NCBI RefSeq assembly: GCF_037392515.1
Contig: NC_090288.1
Coordinates: 5,573,501-5,637,500 of the forward strand
Origin: Haliotis asinina
Taxonomy: Eukaryota; Mollusca; Gastropoda; Lepetellida; Haliotidae
Length of the DNA stretch: 64,000 bases
Reading direction: 5' to 3'
The notes beneath the pieces are model-generated. The model was not told where the DNA came from. It made no database searches and was given only the letters and a program-made list of their open reading frames with translations. Below, piece by piece: positions 58,775 through 64,000 of this stretch. How positions within the stretch are numbered: position 1 is the stretch's first letter; the number at the start of each line of letters is the position of its first letter. A program made the position numbers and the translations under genes.

Positions 58775-60216
58775 ACAATAGGGACATATACAAGCGGTTA
58801 CGAATGAAGAAACTGATGCCGATCCAAGGGACCCAACTCGTAATGCAAGTGATTAAAGAAGCGGCTGTAAAATATTGTCATGACTCCTTTAAGTGTTCAT
58901 TTTCACAAACTGCAACCATGCCTCAGCGACGCTTCCTATCATTAACTACTTTATGTTGAGTTGTCGCTACACAGAAGAAACGGCCATGTTTTCCTACTAG
59001 ATCAATACTGATATAAGTGAATCAAAATCTGCAGCGCCCATTATTTACTTCTGCAAGGGACATGCGCCATGATCTAACGAAAAACACAAACTTGTACCAT
59101 TAATCCCTGGAGACATCTGCCATCAAATACATGTACATATGATTTCGAGCAACATATTGTCTTACTGAGTCGAAAAACGGATCTGCAAAGATGTTTATGT
59201 CCACAGCTCTGTGTGTTCTGATCGATCCCGTCTGGGAAAGTTAATACAGAGTTGCCTGATCTAGAATGCAAGAACACTCATTTGAAGGCTAGAAAGCAAA
59301 CCGTTTTTGAGGCACTACGAATTGTGTACATGAAGGCTCGGCTTATTAATGCGGTATGTTTTGAGTCAGAGATCTGTCCGGACAACACTATGGGACAGCA
59401 CTGCACTGAGTAACGACAGTCAATTAAAAATGGTAAATAACAAGATGAGCTTTGCATGAAGACGCTTTGAACAGAATGTCAGTATATCCCTCAGAACGAT
59501 GCAACAGAAACGACCGGGGTGATCAAGGTGTTAGTTTTATTAGCTTGAATCACTTGGGCAAGGCTATGGTGCTGGCAAACCATGGCATAAAATCAGAGCT
59601 TCAAACTCACTGTCAGTATGTGTGTGTATTCAAGGGACGCAACTCTGCTCGTAGCAATGTAGGGGAATGCCGGTCATGACGTCCCGGTACGTGTTCACGT
59701 TAGGCTAGAAAATATCATATCAGTGTCCACCTGTTTATACCACCACGTTGATATCTATCTCCTTGTTGTTGTTTCACTCTGCTACTGACATGCATTTCTA
59801 CAAGTTGAGCAAAATTATACATTAACCGTAAAAATGGATTAGGTTTTAAAGTTCAGAATTCACTAGAATTTCTGGGCTGAGTCATGCTCACTGGTGTTCA
59901 AATTCGCACTGTGCAATTACGACACTCGTTAACAATAGAAGGTGTCTCCGACAAACCTCTTGGCGACGAACTACTCGGCCGAGGTGATAGACCATCGTCT
60001 AGATCAGATATTGTTTCCATCCAATCCTCGGTCCTGTCTGCCCGGATGTTCATTTATGGCGACTTGTTCTCCGTGAGTGAGTGAGTAAGTGAGTAGGTTT
60101 TTTTTATTATTATCAATAAGGTCAACATAAACAGGGCTTAACAATAGGGACCCCACTGTGCCCGAGTTTGGGTTAATGGATGAGTCTGTGTAATGTATCC
60201 AGCAAATATTCGGTTC
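58775..60216. other. Intergenic; one weak exon candidate
   Basis: 59884-60069 opens with ATG (MLTGVQIRTVQLRHSL...) and reaches TCC|GTGAGT, a consensus donor, but that donor is part of a GAGT microsatellite and so has little weight. Nothing else is identifiable. Confidence 0.35.
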
Positions 60217-60220
60217 GCAT

Positions 60221-60251
<31 letters not shown>

Positions 60252-60267
60252 CTCACGCACGCACGCA

Positions 60268-60302
<35 letters not shown>
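60217..60302. repeat. Compound microsatellite (GCAC)n then (AC)n
   Basis: About twelve GCAC units with minor interruptions are followed by about sixteen AC units. Confidence 0.95.
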
Positions 60303-60304
<2 letters not shown>

Positions 60305-60363
60305 CCTCACCAGCGACTACGTCGACGATGAAGAGTCGCCGTCCGACTTGAGTATGTTTATAA

Positions 60364-60426
60364 GTGACAGAGCTGGTCTCCACATCGGGAAGATTGGCCA
60401 CTCAGTCCCGATGTGAGCTCTGTCAC
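60364..60426. repeat. Hairpin-forming palindrome
   Basis: GTGACAGAGCT...CACATCGGGA pairs with TCCCGATGTG/AGCTCTGTCAC. The stem is 21 bp, interrupted by a six-base bulge (GGTCTC) on one side, with a 15-base loop. Confidence 0.85.
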
Positions 60427-60924
60427 ATATTTACAATCAACAGGGACTGTTTCAACCATTATTCCCCAACCAGAATAAAACAAGGCTGCTACTGTTTCAA
60501 CTCTAGAGCTGACTCTGTCTTCCATCTCTTGTTCCCCATCCTGACGGACCCCCTTTGACATATTCTTAGAATTTGTTCTGTACGGGGATGTGACGTGTGG
60601 GTGGAGCTACTATTGATATTCGGTAACCATCAGACCGCACAACAAACGGCAATGACACATGCTTTAAAGTACAATAAACTTCACCTAACTTTTATTGACG
60701 TGAATACACCTGCAGCACGACGTGGGTGTGTCCTTATTGTTTGTACTCAGGTACTCGAGTGTGTCAAATCTCTTCCTGTGATTCCATACAATATATATAT
60801 ATATATGTATATATGTGCTGCCACTGTGTCCTCAAGTACGTACTGAACTAAAATATAGTTCTTGTGACAACAGCTGTGCATTGCCATAAACCCTGTACCA
60901 TTTGTATACAGGTGCATTACTGGT

Positions 60925-60937
60925 TAGATAGATAGAC

Positions 60938-60975
<38 letters not shown>

Positions 60976-61299
60976 GTAAGTAGGTGGGTAGGTAAGTAGG
61001 TAGGTATGTAGATAGGTAGGTAGGTAAGTGGGTTGTAGGTAGGTAGGTAGGTGGTTTGTAGATAGGTAAGTAGGTGGGTAGGTAGGTAGGCAGGTGGTAG
61101 GTATATAGGTGGGTATGTAGATAGGTGGATAGGTAGGTAGGTGGGGAAGTGGGTTGTAGGTAGGTAGGTAGTAGGTAGGTGGGTAGGTAAGTAGGTAGAT
61201 AGGTAGGTAAGTAGGTGGTAGGTAGGGAGATAGGTGGGTAGGTAAGTAGGTGGGTAGGTAGGTGGGCAGGTAGTAGGTAGGTAGGTAGGTAAGTAGGAG
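60925..61299. repeat. Tetranucleotide array (GATA)n grading into (GGTA)n
   Basis: Starts as GATA units and passes into GGTA/AGTA/GGTG variants over about 375 bp. The long Thr-Pro-Tyr-Leu frames on the minus strand are artefacts of it. Confidence 0.95.
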
Positions 61300-61949
61300 A
61301 GGCTGCCTACCACCCTTCCAAAGAGAAAAAAATCTTCGACGATTCAATAAGTATGCAAGGGACGACAGACTGTCACCCTGTCCCCGAGAATTATGCACCC
61401 TTATCTATATTCGTTTGAAAACGGTAAAAATGATGAGCACCATTCTTAAAGGGACAACACCATTACAACCCCATGTCCTTCATCCATACAATCCAAGAAG
61501 CAGTTGGTCAGAAGTTCTCTCAGCCAGATTTCATGCTGGTCTTTTTGCCGCCTTGGTGTTCATGGCAGTATTGAGGTCGAAGATATTGTCATCAGTGGAA
61601 ACTGTGAGTTTTAAATGTTTGCTCAATAAAACTGTATTGTCAAAGATATGCCAATCAATGTAATATACGAATGGTTGGCTGACTATTGATCTGTTTGTCT
61701 ATCTTGGCTGTATATGCCATTGAATTGATTTGTTATTAACTAGACTATATTTTCAAAGGAATATTGTTCGCTGTAAAGTTCAAACTTCAAATTAGCTAAC
61801 ATAAAAGTGTATGGCAGTTTCTTGACTTCATGAACAGTTCAGCTTGTTCCTGGGAAACTAGCCACGTTGTGTTCTGGTCAAACGTAATGCCCAGTTTCCC
61901 GGACACACCTGTAGAACTACCACGTCCGACAGCTATATAATCTGCTTCC
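61300..61949. other. Intergenic, no gene recognised
   Basis: Frames of 60-82 codons only. Confidence 0.4.
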
Positions 61950-62715
61950 CATATAACAGTCTTACTATTACCAGTATACACCCTATATAACAGTGTTACT
62001 ATTACCAGTATACACCCTATATAACAGTGTTACTATTACCAGTATACACCCTATATGACACTGTGTTACTATTACCAACACCCGTCCTATATAACACAGT
62101 ATTACTATAACAGTATACACCCTATATAACACAGTGTTGTTATAACAGTATACACCCTATATAACAGTGTTACTATAACAGTATACACCCTACATAACAC
62201 AGTGTTGTTATAACAGTATACACAATATATAATAGTGTTACTATAACAGTATACACCCTATATAACACAGTGTTGTTATAACAGTATACACCCTATATAA
62301 CAGTGTTACTATAACAGTATACACCCTACATAACACAGTGTTGTTATAACAGTATACACAATATATAATAGTGTTACTATAACAGTATACACCCTATATA
62401 ACACAGTGTTGTTATAACAGTATACACCCTATATAACAGTGTTACTATAACAGTATACACCCTATATAACACAGTGTTGTTATAACAGTATACACCCTAC
62501 ATAACACAGTGTTACTATAACTAGCATCCGTCCTATATAGCAATGTTACTATACCAGTATACACCCTATATAACATAGCATTACTATAACAGTGTACACC
62601 CTATATAACACAGTGTTGCTTTAACCAGCATCCGCCGTATATAACACAGTGTTACTATTACCAGTATACACCCTTGCTCTAGCACAGTGTAACTAAAAAC
62701 AGTGTGCACCCTTCG
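61950..62715. repeat. Satellite-like array of ~34-36-bp units
   Basis: About twenty units of CCCTATATAACAGTGTTACT then ATAACAGTATACA. ACAGTG and ACACAGTG versions alternate, as do TTACT and TTGTT. The units are rich in short self-complementary pieces (TATATA, GTATAC, AACAC..GTGTT). Confidence 0.92.
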
Positions 62716-62749
62716 GGAAACAGTGTTACTATAGCACGTGTGCACGCTG

Positions 62750-63060
62750 TCTAGCACAACTGTATAACTCTCTATACTCTGCACGTGTTCTATATAACAG
62801 TATATTATCAACTACAGACTGCAAGTGTTGTATATAACACTGTATAACTCTTTACACTCTGTACGTGTTCTATATAAAAGTGTATTATCAACTACAGACT
62901 GCAAGCGTCTTATATAACGCTATATGACTCCCTATACCTTGTACGTCTTCTGTATAACAGTGTATTATCAACTACAGACTGCTAGTGTTCAGTATAACAC
63001 TGTTCTACACCCTTAAAGCTGTACGTGTTCCATAACACAGTGTTACTATATGTTGCACGT
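62750..63060. repeat. Second array, ~81-bp units, continuing from the previous one
   Basis: Three to four units of GTACGTGTTCTATATAACAG, TGTATTATCAACTACAGACT and ACACTGTATAACTC. Each looks like two diverged ~40-bp subunits related to the neighbouring array. Confidence 0.8.
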
Positions 63061-63174
63061 GTTCTTGGTTACACTGATCTCCTAAACTGGGTGGTATCGA
63101 ATGTGTGAATCTTGACGCTCAACACTTGGACTGTTGCTGCTCACGTCACGTCACGTCACGTCACAACGACTGCA

Positions 63175-63308
63175 GGAATCAGGTCGACAGGCTCGATGAC
63201 TTGGTTGAGGCATGTCATTGTATCACAGTTGCATAAGTCGATGCTCATGATATCAACCAGAGGTTTTCTCTTCCAGACTCGATTATTTGGAGACCGCCGC
63301 CATACACA
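63175..63308 (+). repeat. SINE family B copy (plus), 5'-truncated
   Basis: AGGCTCGATGACTTGGTTGA, CATAAGTCGATGCTCATGAT, CCAGACTCGATTATTTGGAG and ACCGCCGCCATA. The shared tail is missing. Confidence 0.75.
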
Positions 63309-64000
63309 TACCATAAACAAAAATGCAATGCGGCGTTCAAGAGCAAATACATTTTGCGGAACTGGAAAGGGAGGTAACTTGCGTGCTTGAAAGCACGTGT
63401 GCATGTTAATTTCACGCAGATAGAACCAACGGCATGCCTGATGCAACGACAAAACACAGGTGTAAACTGATACGAGACTACGTGAGACACCACGAGACTT
63501 GGCACCTGCCCTTGGCATGAATGAGCTCCGAATACAAGGACTCCTGCACGAACGTTACAAGACACACTTTCTTGGACTGCTGCAGAAAATATTACGCCCG
63601 GCTTCAGGTGAGAGGGACAGGGGATCAGGGGGTGAACCCTCCGCCACCGTTCCGGTATTACCGGGTAGGGGTGCCATATTTGGCCTTGACGTCGCGTGGA
63701 TGCTGGCATTGTTATCTGATGTTTATAAATGAGTGATAAGAAATGCACTTCCTTCCATGTGGGTGAATCACAACTCGGACGTGACGTCATAACCTTTCAG
63801 CGCGACCTTGAAGGAAACGTTACAAGTTGAGGTTCGAGAGAGGAATGGTGTGTCTGTAAAACTAAGGGTTTTAGCGTCGGGAATATAACAGTAAAGTCTG
63901 GTTTAAACCGGTAAGTTGTCAACGAGTTCAATGTTCGTTGGACTTGCAGTAAATTACGTTTAGATGATATGTGAAATGTGATTTGTTCTAGGAACACCAT
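63309..64000. other. Intergenic to window end, no gene recognised
   Basis: A 181-codon minus-strand frame (63245-63790) overlaps the SINE and has no family resemblance. A CRE lies at 63782-63789. AAAGGGAGGTAACT occurs at 63366. Confidence 0.4.

Noticed and set aside
59884..60069. Candidate exon ending at GTGAGT
   Set aside because: The donor lies inside a GAGT microsatellite, and neither an upstream promoter nor a downstream exon was found.
60312..60330. YVDD motif suggestive of a reverse transcriptase
   Set aside because: Surrounding residues (SDYVDDEESPSD) do not fit the hydrophobic context of an RT active site, and no other RT block is nearby.
60832..61398. 188-codon and 129-codon frames rich in Leu-Pro-Thr-Tyr
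   Set aside because: Translation of the GATA/GGTA tetranucleotide array.
63245..63790. 181-codon minus-strand frame
   Set aside because: Partly overlaps a SINE family B copy. The composition is not protein-like, and no family or splice support was found.

Overview
The window is eukaryotic nuclear DNA, most likely from a vetigastropod mollusc such as an abalone (Haliotis). The evidence is spliced genes with GT-AG introns, low coding density, and many copies of two short interspersed repeats ending in ACTC-type tails, a pattern I associate with abalone genomes. The species is an inference; the gene structures are read from the sequence.

Layout. 1-8.7 kb holds RRP9 (U3-55K, a WD40 protein of the U3 snoRNP) on the + strand. 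Thirteen exons join in frame to a natural stop; the first coding exon is missing or unrecognised. Its introns carry SINE copies, a degenerate tandem repeat and a 494-bp fold-back element. 9.6-9.8 kb has four 36-bp repeats, each with a perfect CRE palindrome. 14.9-20.4 kb on the - strand holds a four-exon gene, assembled here by splice phase, for a 242-residue protein with a signal peptide, twelve predicted extracellular cysteines and a C-terminal tail typical of GPI anchoring. 22.5-26.3 kb holds two Tc1-type transposon remains, one with clear terminal repeats and a TA-microsatellite flank. 27-45 kb is repeat-dominated: SINEs, fold-back MITEs, a 510-bp MITE with 94-bp terminal repeats and a 9-bp target duplication (33.0-33.5 kb), a 51/52-bp minisatellite (38.2-39.5 kb) and a decayed mariner/Tc1 transposase (41.7-42.7 kb). 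45-54 kb has an unrecognised open region and three promoter-like clusters of CRE, ETS and E-box sites. Two of these lie next to plausible first coding exons (46.3 kb on -, 53.9 kb on +). 56.8-63 kb is mostly satellite-like arrays (28-bp, GATA/GGTA, about 35-bp and about 81-bp units).

The genes do not form a pathway. RRP9 is a nucleolar housekeeping gene, while the - strand gene encodes a probable cell-surface protein. The most informative new observations are the assembled surface-protein gene, two unrelated SINE heads sharing one 3' tail, the two well-bounded fold-back elements, and an excess of perfect TGACGTCA sites (14 seen against about one expected by chance).
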